Source: Prochilodus magdalenae (taxonomy: Eukaryota > Chordata > Actinopteri > Characiformes > Prochilodontidae). Taken from it: a DNA stretch of 64,000 bases. The stretch's first letter is position 1. Every line of letters starts with the position of its first letter. A program made the position numbers and the translations under genes. Positions 1 through 31,879 of the stretch are shown here, in pieces. The notes under the pieces were generated by a model. That model was not told where the DNA came from, did no database searches, and was given only the letters and a program-made list of their open reading frames with translations. The DNA lies in NCBI GenBank assembly GCA_024036415.1, contig JAMWET010003120.1, positions 12,501-76,500 on the forward strand, read 5' to 3'.

Positions 1-330
1 AAGAACTGACACATCAAGTACAAATACAGATTTATTCATATGCACAGAGAACATTGCAGTTGCACTGCACAATGAAAGTCCTACTCTGCGCCTCTAAAAG
101 TTACAATATAAATATTAAACACTAAATAGAGATTTACAAAAAAGACAATAGGAAAATTATTTTAAACAAGCACCTTAACCTTAAACCTCAGAGGGAATTA
201 TCTGGAGTTGAATCTGGAATCCTGGAGCGGGATAAAACCACCAAGATGTGCAGAGGTTTAGAGAGAAACTCAGCCGGTCCAAAGCTGTGGTACTGTTAAC
301 TTAGCCTAGCTAGACTTAAAGTGTAAAACT
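1..330 (-). other. Possible 3' end of a minus-strand neighbour transcript
   Basis: Non-repetitive-looking sequence with an AATAAA signal on the minus strand (tttatt at 31-36), followed about 20 bases on by the window edge. This is what the 3' UTR of a gene transcribed leftwards would look like. No coding exon that could feed it was recognised up to 6742. Confidence 0.25.
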
Positions 331-393
331 AAATCACAAAAAGACTGTGTGTGTGCGCGTGTGGTGTGTGTGTGTATATGTATGTCTGTATGC

Positions 394-476
<83 letters not shown>

Positions 477-494
477 TAAATAAATAAATAAATA
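394..494. repeat. (TA)n and (TAAA)n microsatellite
   Basis: About 36 TA dinucleotides run directly into seven to eight AAAT units. A short GT-rich stretch precedes it at 343-376. Confidence 0.97.
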
Positions 495-589
495 GGCTAT
501 AATTATCTATAATATAATTATCTATATTTGGCAAACATACATACATATATGTGTGTGTATGTGTACTGACAGATCCGTGCAGTAGCAGC

Positions 590-1235
590 CAATTATAGAC
601 TCCCTAAGCATCCTTATTTCCTGGCTACCTCGACATGCTGTACTTTCCTTCTTGTACGTTTCCTCTTCATGTACGTTACATGTTTCCTAAGCTCTTTTTG
701 CTTTCCGGCATATACTAACTGCTGTTTGCACCCCGATTTCTAGAATTCACATTCCAACATATTTACCGCTCCTGCACGTTTTCACATGTCCTACTGTATA
801 CTGATACCTCCACATATTGTCTACTTGTTTTCTTTGCACTTTGTTATACTGTATAACCCTGTATTGGTAGAATCTGAACTCCCGGACACTCTCAGACACT
901 TTACTGTATATACTGTATACCTGCACTCCTGGACACTCTGGACACTTACTGTATATACTGTACATCTGAACTCCTGGACACTCCACTCAAATACCAATAT
1001 ATGCACATGTTTATTTTGTTAATTCAGTCATTTATCTGCTGATAATTTATATATTTATCGTTAGTGACCTGTACTATGTATAGTTTATAGTTAACAGTTA
1101 ATAATACTGCTGCCGGTACCGATCCATTTAGGTTTTTCATACTGTACAACCCTGTTTTTATTTTTTTATTTTGTATTTGTATCTGCAAATCAATAAAGTA
1201 TGTATCCATCCATCCATCCATCCATCCATCTAATA
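590..1235 (+). mobile_element. 3' end of a non-LTR retrotransposon with (CATC)n tail
   Basis: The stretch contains near-repeated 'actgtatatactgta' and 'gaactcctggacactc' motifs, then ends 'caataaagtatgtatccatc' followed by six CATC repeats. Ending in a short tandem tail immediately after an AATAAA-like signal is typical of fish LINE 3' ends. No reverse transcriptase is left here, so the clade is unknown. Confidence 0.6.
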
Positions 1236-2540
1236 GCAATAAAGTTGAATTCAATTCAACACATAGTCCAAACAGTGGAGGGGATGTCAGCCCCTAGTGC
1301 ACTTATTCCAGTGACCCGAACTGTAGGAGTGTAACAATGCATCAGGAAGTCGCGATACTGCAATCCAACTGCACAGGCTGAACGCCAGTGTACGTAGACA
1401 ATCAACACCAGTCAGCACCCCTCTGCAGCTCTCTTCCTGCCAGTTCAGCGTCTTTAGAAGGCTGTGCATCATTAGCACAATAGTAAACTATCTCCAACCA
1501 CTTAACATTGGTGTAAGAGGATTTTGAGACTACCCATTCGTGCACCCAGTATCATGAACCGACTGTGTTTGTTGTTGTTCACACCTCCTGCTTTGGAGCG
1601 TAACCGTTTTACTTCAGACCAAGACTAAAATGTAGAATTAAACCCTAATAGGTTTCTCTCAGTTGAAGCTGGAGGAACTAAGAAATAGCACTGCCGTAGT
1701 TTTTGAGCTTTTCTTTAGGTTGTTTGTCGTTTTTCCACCTCTCAGTCGTTATTTCACCGTACTTCTGCTTGAGCCCTCGGCCCTTCTCTGTTTTGGTGTT
1801 TCTCTTGTCCTCTTCACATGTACGTTTTGTTGTGTTTGGCAAGTTGGGTTGTGCTGAGTTTGTGATGAGTATTGAGAGTTGTTTTTCTCAGTCATTGCTG
1901 ACGGAAGAGGAGGGTGTTACTGCGTAGTGCAAGATTGTGGTGCTTCCAGCTAATACATGCATGCTTAACTCTATGAAAGTGGCCTGTGATGATCATTACA
2001 GGGGCCACTCACTTAAATGTGTCTTTTATTTTATTATTTTTTCCACTGATAATGAAGATAATGTGGGTTCATGCCCCAAACACAGACATAATTAACAAAA
2101 CTAAGCATGCATGTAGCAGATGATGTCTTTTCCCCCATGAGGCAAAAATTCTAAATTGCCTTGTTCGCTCGCTGTTCATTGGGTTTTTGCTCGCTGGGCT
2201 CGTTTTCATTGGTGACATGACTAATTGCTGTGGTCTCTGGTGTTGGATTAGCTGTCTTCCTGCAACTAAGACTCTTTTTGGCGCAAAGGATTAGTTTGTA
2301 TTCTACTTCTTTGTGGATGGTGTTGGCAATTCTAAACGAGTTGCTGGATGGATGTAGCTTCTCTTAGCTGTTTTTCCATTTGTGGAAATTATGGTATGTG
2401 ATGTTTTGATTCTGTCAGCCTTAATGATCTGACAGGTGCACAATAGTGAACGTAAAGTTGGCTTATTGACTATCTAGTGCATTCCTTAGCTAGTTGGAAA
2501 TAAAAAGGCATTACAGACCAGTCCACCTTTTACCCCAAAG
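1236..2540. other. Non-coding sequence, nothing recognised
   Basis: No supported exon, RNA gene or known repeat. The stretch around 2160-2360 is moderately GT-rich with several 'gctcgctg' motifs but does not form a clear CpG island. Confidence 0.4.
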
Positions 2541-2557
2541 AGCAAACATTCCTCTCA

Positions 2558-3215
2558 TTACTCCTTATGCACTCTCGTGCACCTCTTTTGGGACGGAAAA
2601 TAAAGTTTATCAGAAATAATAATTGGTGATAAATGTAGACTGATATGGACAACATGCCAGACGTCTCGGCATGGACTTGTAGAGGTTCCTAATGGTGTCC
2701 TGCGATGATCCATTCCATGCAGCTGGAATATCCTCACACAGTTCCTGCAGATGGTGCGGTAGGGGTGGAGGTGGAGTGACACCAGGTCTTCTGGACGTGT
2801 GGCAGCAAACCGTTCATCTTGGTGCTGACCACGGTGCCTCCACACATGGCTTCGTTGGGCGTCTCCACCAAGACTAAAGCGGGACTTGTCCTTGAAGATG
2901 ACCCGCTGCCATTCTGAGTCACTCCATGACAGTCTGGTACGACACCACTGCAGTCTTTGGTGACGGTGACGGGATGTTAAGGACAGTACTCGTAACATGT
3001 AGTTCTGCGTCCTGCAGCCCTCTGCCAATGATGCTGGCACTAACAGAATATAGGGCATCACTGCTTGCATGGCAGTGATAAGGCCCTTGCCTATGTCACA
3101 TGCACGGCTGACCATGAAACTGGAATCAATCGTATGTCTCACAATGACAAACCTACCCACCAAATTTCCTTCCTGTTTGGTTGATTTTTTCTTTCTGGTA
3201 CCAGCTGTTTGTGCA
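2558..3215 (-). mobile_element. Decayed Tc1-like transposon (family A), with transposase remnant
   Basis: Minus-strand reading gives RHRHQRLQWCRTRLSWSDSE, WQRVIFKDKSRFSLGGD and VWRHRGQHQDERF, the central part of a Tc1/mariner DDE transposase. The D of the usual FSDESRF is changed to K here. The right end (ggtaccagctgtttg) is a degraded version of the family terminal repeat agctgcacccagaagga. Relatives lie at 25505-25660, 29270-29860, 30345-30880 and 33955-34598. Confidence 0.85.
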
Positions 3216-3219
3216 ATGA

Positions 3220-4435
3220 GCGTATATAGTAATGGATAAACCTACTTGTTGTTTAGTCCCAGTACTGTGTCAACACGCCTGATGCAGTTAATCATGTCAT
3301 CTGCATGATAATGACCCTCATCTCTGATACGAGTTGGAGCTATTTGAATGAGGTCCGTATTTGGAGGTTGGATGGGCCCTTCTGAATGCAGTGCCTGTTA
3401 CCAGTTGGTTTATTTTGTTTCCTCCAGCTCTGGTTCTTGTTCCTCATTTTGATTCTTGGTCAGCAATGGTATTAACTGCTATGTTCGTTGATTCCAAAAG
3501 GGCAGTACTAGAGCCAATCAGTGTTGTTTGGCCTGAATAGCTGTTTACCCTGTTATTGTTAACAGGCAGTGCTGTAGGCCATGTACCAAGCTCACAGGAA
3601 AAAAGCATTCTGCTAATGCAGCTAAGCCTGCTTACTTCTGATCCTGAAAAAGTGGGTTATAATACACTTTTCCATTGGGTTGGGATCGAATGGTTTATCT
3701 GCAAAGCTTTTTAAACTTGGGCTTATTGATGGTGTTCTGTTTGTGAGGGTTGTGAGCACAGGTCGACCATAATCATGAGTTGTATGATGGCGACGATGTA
3801 TGATGTAAGCAGCCAGTTCTGATCATATTCATACTGACAAGTGGTAGTTAGGCTGCCCTCACTGTTATGCTGTGATCACACCGGTGGCTTTTCGCCTCTT
3901 GTCGCCCAAATCACCGGTTGCTCATCGCTTCTGGGCATTTCTGTGGTTCCGCGGTTTCCCTCACGCTGAGTTCATATTAGATGCATACCATCTAAATATA
4001 AAATACCTGTAGAGAAGTCGTGTGGCTGTTTTTAATCCTAGTGTAGTGTATTACTGTCTGCGTAAGGCTTGTACAGGCTTTGTGATTGCTGTATGTTCGC
4101 AGGTGAAAGTATTGCTGCCATTCCTCCACATCTTATGAACCATATAGGAACCAAAAATGAGGGTCCAGTTTCACAGTGGGGGAAATAAAGCGCGTACCAA
4201 CCTGGCCAATGCTCAATTCTGTTGCGTAAAGTTAAACTTCGCTCAACTTTGTTGCGTCACTGATTCCACCCAATTTGTGTCGCCACGAGAAAGTGCTCAA
4301 GAAATCACCAGTTCTCATGAAAATGAATGAAATCCAACCACTGTCATGTCACATTGTCGCCGGTATGAATGCAGAGGTCCAACCGAGTTACAGCTAAACA
4401 CAGTCATCTTCAAAGGAATAGGTGTACAAATGGCT
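3220..4435. other. Non-coding sequence, nothing recognised
   Basis: No supported exon or known repeat. The part around 3870-3980 has several CG dinucleotides and could hold an untranslated raf1 first exon or promoter, but no motif decides this. Confidence 0.3.
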
Positions 4436-5690
4436 ACAACCAGAAGGAATCGACCCACAGGAATGAAACTTGGTGGGTCGGTTTAACATCATGAGACATA
4501 CCAATGGTTCAAGTGTCATGCACGGCTGTGCATGTGACGCAAGTAAGGACATGCCTTATTGCTGTACCTGACTGACCACACAGCCACAATTGAGGACGTA
4601 CAGTGAGCAGCGATGCCCTCCGTGAGTCATACTGTTCGTGCCAGCACATTGGCAAAAACCATCAAACCACACCAAGGACAATACAAGCTCTCTTGCATTA
4701 CCACATTGTGGCATGTCATGATGTAAACTGGTTCTTGACGAAAGGCAATGCAGACACAGCTTCTGGGTAACAGTATTGAACAGCCTCTCTAGGAATATCA
4801 GGAGTTGGAAATGGAGTCGGGTAATGCGCCAAGAGTGCATTAAATAAAATCTGAACTGACTATGACTTTGCCAACTGCTCTCTTCACTGCGCAGATGAAT
4901 CGTAGCAGCAGCAAGGTCCAGTTGGGCTGGACTGGCGGGTTAGTATAATTTCAGAAGATGTACTTCTGCAAAAATGCTGTCTTATCATGCTTAGCATGAC
5001 CTTTCAGTAACAGGAGAAGGGATAAGAAGCTGTACGCTGGTCGTAATTGTTGTAGACCGTTTCCAGCCGAATGCAGTTTTTCTACATGGTTGCTGCCATA
5101 TAGCTTGGAGGTGTCCGAAGTGTCCTGCTTGCATGGGCATTGATACAAAGTTACAAGAAAAGGTGTAATTTGTTTTTATATCAAATTCGCAAATTTAGAG
5201 AGTGCAATTTCTAAATTGCAAGAGCTGCAATATTCAAAAACTGGTCTACGGTCTCAAAAATTTCTCAAGTTTCCAGAGTGGGAGTTCAACCCAATAGCAA
5301 AATGCTTGGGAACTGCCCTTGGATAAATTAGACACATCGGCAGCAACGAAACCTGTGTTGTGACATCATGACCACAACTGACTGGAACTATACATTTGGG
5401 GTCAAACCTCAAGCCAGACAAAGTGCAGGTTCTGGATGGTTCGCATTGCAAGTAATGAGCATTGAGCACCCGTGGATGGCCACTGCTCTGGCCAGTGTGC
5501 TGGCCGCTGTGGCAGGTGATGCTTTCTATGAGACACGTGACACTGTGGATCGAGGAACGTTAAACGTCTGCACAGCTTCGGAATCTGAATGCCCTATTCG
5601 TCCACCCACTATTGTGCCTCCGCTAATTCACATAGTTTAGCCATGAGCACCCTGCCCAGTGCCCCACCTCACAGCCTCTACAGGTATAGG
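4436..5690 (-). mobile_element. Decayed Tc1-like sequences, probably two fragments
   Basis: 4436-4560 resembles the terminal 120 bp of family A (ccagaaggaatcgacccaca; compare 34500-34598 reversed). 5440-5690 on the minus strand reads VGGRIGHSDSEAVQTFNVP then RSTVSRV, a Tc1-type helix-turn-helix. 4556-4840 on the minus strand is an open but unrecognised stretch. Whether these are one nested element or several is unclear. Confidence 0.55.
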
Positions 5691-5699
5691 CGTTCCCAA

Positions 5700-6742
5700 G
5701 CCGTCCGCTGAGGTAATCACTTTGTATACTGCTATCCCATGACTCTTGGTATGTCGGTGTGTTTGATTTCCCTTGTTTACAATTCCACTTTGGAGCCTGA
5801 TTCATGTTTGTTTGTGTCACTGTTACAATATTAGTCTGAAAAATAGCAATCAGATATTTTACCCACACAGATCACACGTCAGTGTTTTGGGCCACCTGCT
5901 GTGTACATGTAGCCTAAATGTCCTTATCAGAAATTGTTTTCAGCATTGAAAGGCTAATTAGGATGTTTGGACATCGTTGGGGAAATGGGGATAGTCTGAA
6001 CTGAGTCTGGTAGTCTGAGTTAACATTACAAACACAAAGCGTGTTGCACATTTGAAGCTCTCGTGGCCATTTTGAATGTTGGTGCACATTGGATATGGTT
6101 CATTTAGTAATACTGCTAATAGTGATCGATTTGGTCACTATAAAAGTCATTAGCTATTCATATCACCTGTTATCTGTGGAATTAATGAGCATTAGCGGTA
6201 GCATAGCAGTGTCATATGCATAATAAGGTGAAGTTGAAATATCTACGTTAAGCTCTTCCTGATTATATGCTTATGCTTTTATAGTATTGCTCGTCCTGTA
6301 CGTGTGTTTGGATGGCTGTTTTGAAGGGTTTCCTCACAGTGCTCTGTGGCGGGGTTTGGACCCCAGTCCCCCAGGTCTTGTTTGTTCTTGCTGGCGAAAC
6401 CTGGCCTATAAATTTAACAGTTGTTGAAAAGTTGTGTTCATGCTACACTCAGTCTAGACTGTCGCTACGTACGCGAGTCGAATTGTGAGGTGTCTAGAAA
6501 TTCCCTCTGCTAGTATGGGGGTGGTACAGTACGTGGTATGCAGTATGCTATTTAAAACACTCTGTTTTAATATACCCCTATAAAAAGGGCCCGCTCCCTA
6601 AATAATGCTGCATACAGCGTACAGGGCATGTTTTCAGACCTAGCTTGAGGCGGCTACAGCTTGAGGTACTTTAAGTCTCCCTCAGAGACTCCCTCTGAAA
6701 TTCTGCATGCTTGATGTTCCATAGTACTTCAATCTTATTCCA
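5700..6742. other. Non-coding upstream region or 5' UTR of raf1
   Basis: No recognised repeat or exon. The untranslated part of the first raf1 coding exon must lie at its right end. Candidate acceptors are cag at about 6638 and tag at about 6724. Confidence 0.4.
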
Positions 6743-27018
<20,276 letters not shown>

Positions 27019-28260
27019 AGCAACAATCCATGCCAAATGCTCACCGGCTGACCTAGCAGGACCGCGCATGAACCGAAGGAGCCCCAGAGCTGAAGGGAAC
27101 TTTCGGGATTTGGTTTTTTTTTTTCTTTTTTCGGGAAGATCTGCTGAACCTGCTACTCTGCTCTGATGGCAAAGTCTGCCTAACTAAACTATCTGAAATC
27201 TCTCAGCCGAGAGCAGAGACCTGTAGAAGGAGTAAATAGATTATTATAATTTTTTTTTAGCCAGTTAAGGACAAATGCACTTGTTAGGAGAGGTTTGTGT
27301 ATGTGTACTCCCTTACCATGTTCCTGTTTCTGGGACAGGTTCTGCGGTGAGGTCTGATTCTTGCACAAAGTCATTTTAGATTGGTGTGTTTAAAAGCTCC
27401 CCAAATTAAGATGTTTTAATTGCAACACTTTCAAGCATGTAAACGTTTAGGCGGACAGAAGGAACTGTTCGGAGGTGGTGGACGTAGCCCCGAGATCTCG
27501 GATTTTGTGATGCTGCCACAAAGCAACAGGATTTTAATGGCTACCCTCGAGTTACCATAGGCCACGTTTTCCATAGCTTGTTGCCACACTGTGCTACATG
27601 TGTCCTTTCAGGGCAGGATAAAGTTCTGGTTCTGTTAAAGTAGGATACGAGGTGTGGTCCTGTCGTTCACAAGCTCTGGTTGGCGAAGCTCAGACATTTG
27701 CAAGGAGGATCGCCATCGCGCAAAGCATATGCAGTCTTTTTCAATCACTGTGCCTTTTGCGTGTGGGGTTTTATAAGCATTCAATCAGATTTCATAGCCG
27801 TTTATCGTGCCTTGTTTGGAGAAATGTTCAGGCGGTTAATGTTCACGTGGTCAGCGTTCAGCTGACGTTTAATGGTGTTGATTAGAGTTTGGGCTCAGCG
27901 TTGTCAAACGGTTTTGAGTCGTGTAGTGATTGTCAGCTATTTCTTTTGAAAGTTTTACTGCAGACTTACGAGTACATACTGTTTATCAGTGATGGTTATT
28001 TTAATAAAATTAAATTAAATCCAAAATCTCTGCGTTCGGCTGAAGTGTCACATTGGGATGTAGATGGTACAGCATCGATGTTTTGTCAGGTTCAGCTGAA
28101 GCATCCGAATATGGGAAATGTTTAACAGATAGAAGGTGACACCTTAAAATCTAAACTTTTTCACCATGTTAGTTGGTGTCGAATGAACCCTTTAACCTCG
28201 TCACCAAGAAAAAGGAACACACTTTTTTGTTTGTTTGGGGAAGTAATAATAAAGCACAAT
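27019..28260 (+). other. raf1: raf1 3' untranslated region (approximate)
   Basis: Sequence following the raf1 stop codon has no convincing ORF or recognised repeat. Two AATAAA signals lie downstream, at 28003-28008 and about 28248-28253; either could end the transcript, giving a 3' UTR of about 1.0-1.2 kb. No sign of the antisense MKRN2 gene that overlaps the RAF1 3' end in other vertebrates was seen. Confidence 0.5.
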
Positions 28261-29269
28261 CGATTGGAATTACATTAGCTTAGCATAAACACCTTTAGCA
28301 AAAGGAAACAAGTAGACATTTAGTATTTAGTCGCATAAACCAAAGTTTGTGGGTAATGTGCTGATATAATAAGCTCACCTTTTGAAAATTCCACCAAAAA
28401 CACTCCACGTGTGGAGTGATTTACTTGCTGCTTGCTTCCTCTATGGATAAGAATGGTAAAGGACTCTAGTGGATTCCTTAAACCTAACATACCTCTACCG
28501 ATTGGTGTATATGACCTCATCAGGCTCAGCTAAGTTCAACACATCCTACGTTAAGACATAACCACTTAAAATGTACTGAGCAAAGGCCAGCTTTATCACT
28601 TCCTGTTGATAAGAAACAAGGCTATATGCTAATTGCTATATGCTAATTGTGCACTAGCCTGCCAAACTCGTACTGATTACTACAGAGTACACTGTGTAGG
28701 GCACAGACACGAAGAGAAAAGGGAGTGCTGCTGTTGTAACCGTCCGGTGGTGGCACAACAAGCCACAGGTTACATAACACAGTAACATCCTTTCAGAATT
28801 TAACAGCACTACAACACAAAGCAGCACAACAAACGTGTTACCAAAATGCTAACGGCTAAGTGCTAACCACCGCGGCTACAATAGCAACTACTAGCATCTC
28901 AATACAACCATGATTTTTAACCGCTACCGTTGAAGTAGAACAGTTTGTGAGATAAACGCAGTTGTTCCTTCCAGTTGTTTTCGAGGGATTGACTATCCAT
29001 ACGGTTCTCTTTCTTTTTCTTATCGGAAACTGCTAGCATCACTCTGCGCTAGCGCTAACCGTCCTCCCCAAAAACCTATGCCAGTTGCCGGTCTTCCAAC
29101 CGAGATAAGCCAAGAATGCATGGCATCGTGCTCGCCTGATCTGACGTAGTCACCGTCATGAAGGACAAACGTATTGTGTAGTATGAACCCAGCAACATCT
29201 TATGAGTTTTGATGAGGTCACTGTGCACCTGTGGGTAACCCCACCTTCAGATTTTTGGGGGCATGAGTG
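28261..29269. other. raf1-pparg intergenic sequence, nothing recognised
   Basis: No supported exon. Many 'gctaa' and 'gctagc' words around 28840-29060 suggest an old non-autonomous DNA element, but ends were not found. No MKRN2 or TSEN2 coding sequence is visible. Confidence 0.35.
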
Positions 29270-29860
29270 GTTTAATGTGACATGCTTCAACTTTCTTTAC
29301 CATGGTGGTGATGGTAACCACGCCTGCTTGCACCCAGACCACCACAACGCCTGTCCTTAACACCACGTCAACAAAGACTGTGATGGTGTCGTACCAGACT
29401 GTCATGGAGTGACTCAGAATGGCAGCGGGTCATCTTCACGAGTTCACCGACGGGTCATGTTCACGACCAGTGATCCGAATGAGGCAGTCAGCACCACGGT
29501 TTTTGTTGGTCACCCGTCCAGGAACGACCTGGTGTCACTCCACTCCACACCCCTCTACCGCACCATCTGCAGGAACTGTTGTGAGGATGTTCATTTCAAG
29601 CTGGCACCATGTTTTGGATGGATTATCACAGGACACCATTAGGAACCTCTACAGCTCCATACCGAGACGTCTGGCGTGTTGGGTTAGCAAACATGGCGGC
29701 CCGACGCCATACTGAGAGACAGACTTCTGTATGTGTAGCTCAATAAATATTGATCATATCAGCCTAAATTTATCATCAGTTATTGATCCTGGTCACCTTT
29801 ATCTTCCTTCCCAACAGCACCGCACTCCCACACCTCCTTCTGGGTGCAGTTCGTTGGATG
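29270..29860 (+). mobile_element. Tc1-like family A remnant, plus orientation
   Basis: Plus strand shows 'ggagtgactcagaatggcag', 'caggaacgacctggtgtcac' and 'accatctgcaggaactgttg', equivalents of the transposase region in the 2558 copy. The right end 'ccttctgggtgcagtt' (about 29836-29851) is the family terminal repeat reversed. Frameshifted throughout. Confidence 0.8.
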
Positions 29861-30344
29861 ATGAGTGTAGTAGTAAGAGAGTTGAAAATCCCATTTAGAG
29901 AAAGAAAAATTCCCAGAAATGTTGGGGGACTTCCTGCCCTGTTGTTTCAGCAACCGGATGCCAAGTGGGCTCCTGGGTCCGAAGGGTGAAAGTAATGAGC
30001 TTAGACCTTCTTAGATAATCCGGACCTCTGATGTAACAAACAAGACTCGGTCTAAACATGCTCACTGAAAGCCAGCCAGGGCAGTTCGGTAACCTCCCAG
30101 CTTCTACATCTCACACACGTGCAAGAGTTTGACCGTGGGTGCCATGTTTGCAGTGGCAGTGTGGCGCAACTCACTGGTCAGCCTGAGCTCCGCTGAGCCC
30201 CTCAGACAGCACGCTCTCCGAAGGGCCAGAATGTGTTTCTATAGTTCTTACTGTGTCTTTGATCTTGAAGGGGCAAGATCATAAAATGCCCATTTGATCC
30301 TAATGCAGTCACATGACCAGTTACCTCACGTTTACCTCAGAGCT

Positions 30345-30880
30345 GTCAAAAACATAACTGCACCCAGAAGGAGGTGTGGAAGTGCGGTGGTGTTGGGAAG
30401 GAAGATAAAGGTGACCAGGATCAATAACTGATGATACATTTAGACTATGATCAATATTTATTGAGCTACACATACAGAAGTCTGTCTCTCAGTATGGCGT
30501 CGTGCCGCCGTGTTTGCCGACCCAACACCCTAGACGTCTCGGTATGGAGCTGTAGAGGTTCCTAATGGTGTCCTGTGATAATCCATCCCATGCAGCTTGA
30601 ACATCCTCACACAGTTCCTGCAGATGGTGCGGTAGGGGTGGAGGTGTGGAGGGGTGGAGGCCCTTCTGGAGTGACACCAGGGTCTTCTGAATGTTCATCT
30701 TGGTGCTGACCACGGTGCCTCCACACACGGATTCGTTGGGCGTCTCCACCAAGACTAAAGCGGGACTCGTCACCAAAGAAGATCCCCTGCCATTCGGAGT
30801 CACTCCATGACAGTCTGGTACGACACCACTGCAGTGTTTGGTGACGGTGACGTGGTACTAGGGACAGTCGTGCAGTCGTC
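30345..30880 (-). mobile_element. Tc1-like family A remnant, minus orientation
   Basis: Starts 'aactgcacccagaaggaggt' at about 30356, the terminal repeat, and carries the same internal segments as 29270-29860 in reverse. The two copies form a large inverted repeat. Confidence 0.82.
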
Positions 30881-31879
30881 TATACACAGGTCTGGAAAAT
30901 TTTCAGAGCCCACCTGTAAGTGATCAGTGTCTCTAGTTGTACAGGTTCTGGGTTTGTGTTGGACCAGAATCCCTCAGTTCTGTTTGATTCTCTACACTAC
31001 TGGAACCATGTCTCCCAAACTCCAGATCAGATATTGTATTAGATCTGTTTATTTAGAAAACCACTAATGACCTCCAGAAGCCTGTTTTTAGAACCATGCT
31101 CGCTGTGCGTTTCACCCCAGCCGCCCCTCGCCAGTCTCTCTGTAGGTTACCTGAGGTCAACTTACGGTGGGTAAGGGACATTGGAATGAGGTGGCGCTCA
31201 TCACGGTCAGTAGAGAGTGGGTTTGGCCCTCTGCCAGTCTGTAGCTGTGTTGTCCTGTGTGTTGGCTGCTGGACCTTGTTCTTATGAACCAGACGCTCAC
31301 TGTATCTGCCAGTAAAGCTAGAACCCACCCTTCGGTTCCTCACTGAGAACCTGCTGTACATGTGGAGATGCTGATATAAGAAGGAACTGGAGTGGGCTCT
31401 GATTATTTCCAGAGCTGGATATCTATGTAAACAGAGTTAATGTTATTTGAGAAGTGACTTAACATCAGTGTACACCGGTGTTCAGCTCACAGGATCGATC
31501 GTCTACACTGTTCAGGCTCTGTCGCTCATTAGCTCTGAGTAAGGAGGAAAATCTGTCATCAGAAAAACCCAAGTTACATAACCGACGGAAACAGCGGGCC
31601 GCACGTCTTCCCCACCTCAGTGTTCAGGCACACGCTGACTCGCTGTGCTAACTCAACTCCTGCCATGGCATGGATGAAGGTAACGATCTCAGTAAATGAG
31701 TTTCACTGTGAAGCTGGTTCTGTAGTCAGCTGTAGAACGATCATCACAGGCTCGGAGAACCTCTCCAGGTGTGGGTTATTTCAAAAGGCTATTAGATCAA
31801 CATGGTTCCTGATAAACCTCTGGAAATTCATAACACTGGTCTGTTATGGAGCCACCTGTGTAATATGACCATCACCCAT
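30881..31879. other. Intergenic sequence, nothing recognised
   Basis: No splice-flanked coding segment resembling a known protein. Short open stretches on both strands at 31050-31360 have no recognisable motif. Confidence 0.4.

Noticed and set aside
334..546. Open frame rich in tyrosine, isoleucine and histidine
   Set aside because: Translation of the (TA)n and (TAAA)n microsatellite.
2558..3163. A 201-codon protein-coding gene
   Set aside because: It is a transposase remnant with altered catalytic motif and no intact ends; several sister copies exist in the window.
27019..28500. MKRN2 on the minus strand overlapping the raf1 3' end
   Set aside because: No zinc-finger or RING-type coding segment was visible on the minus strand.
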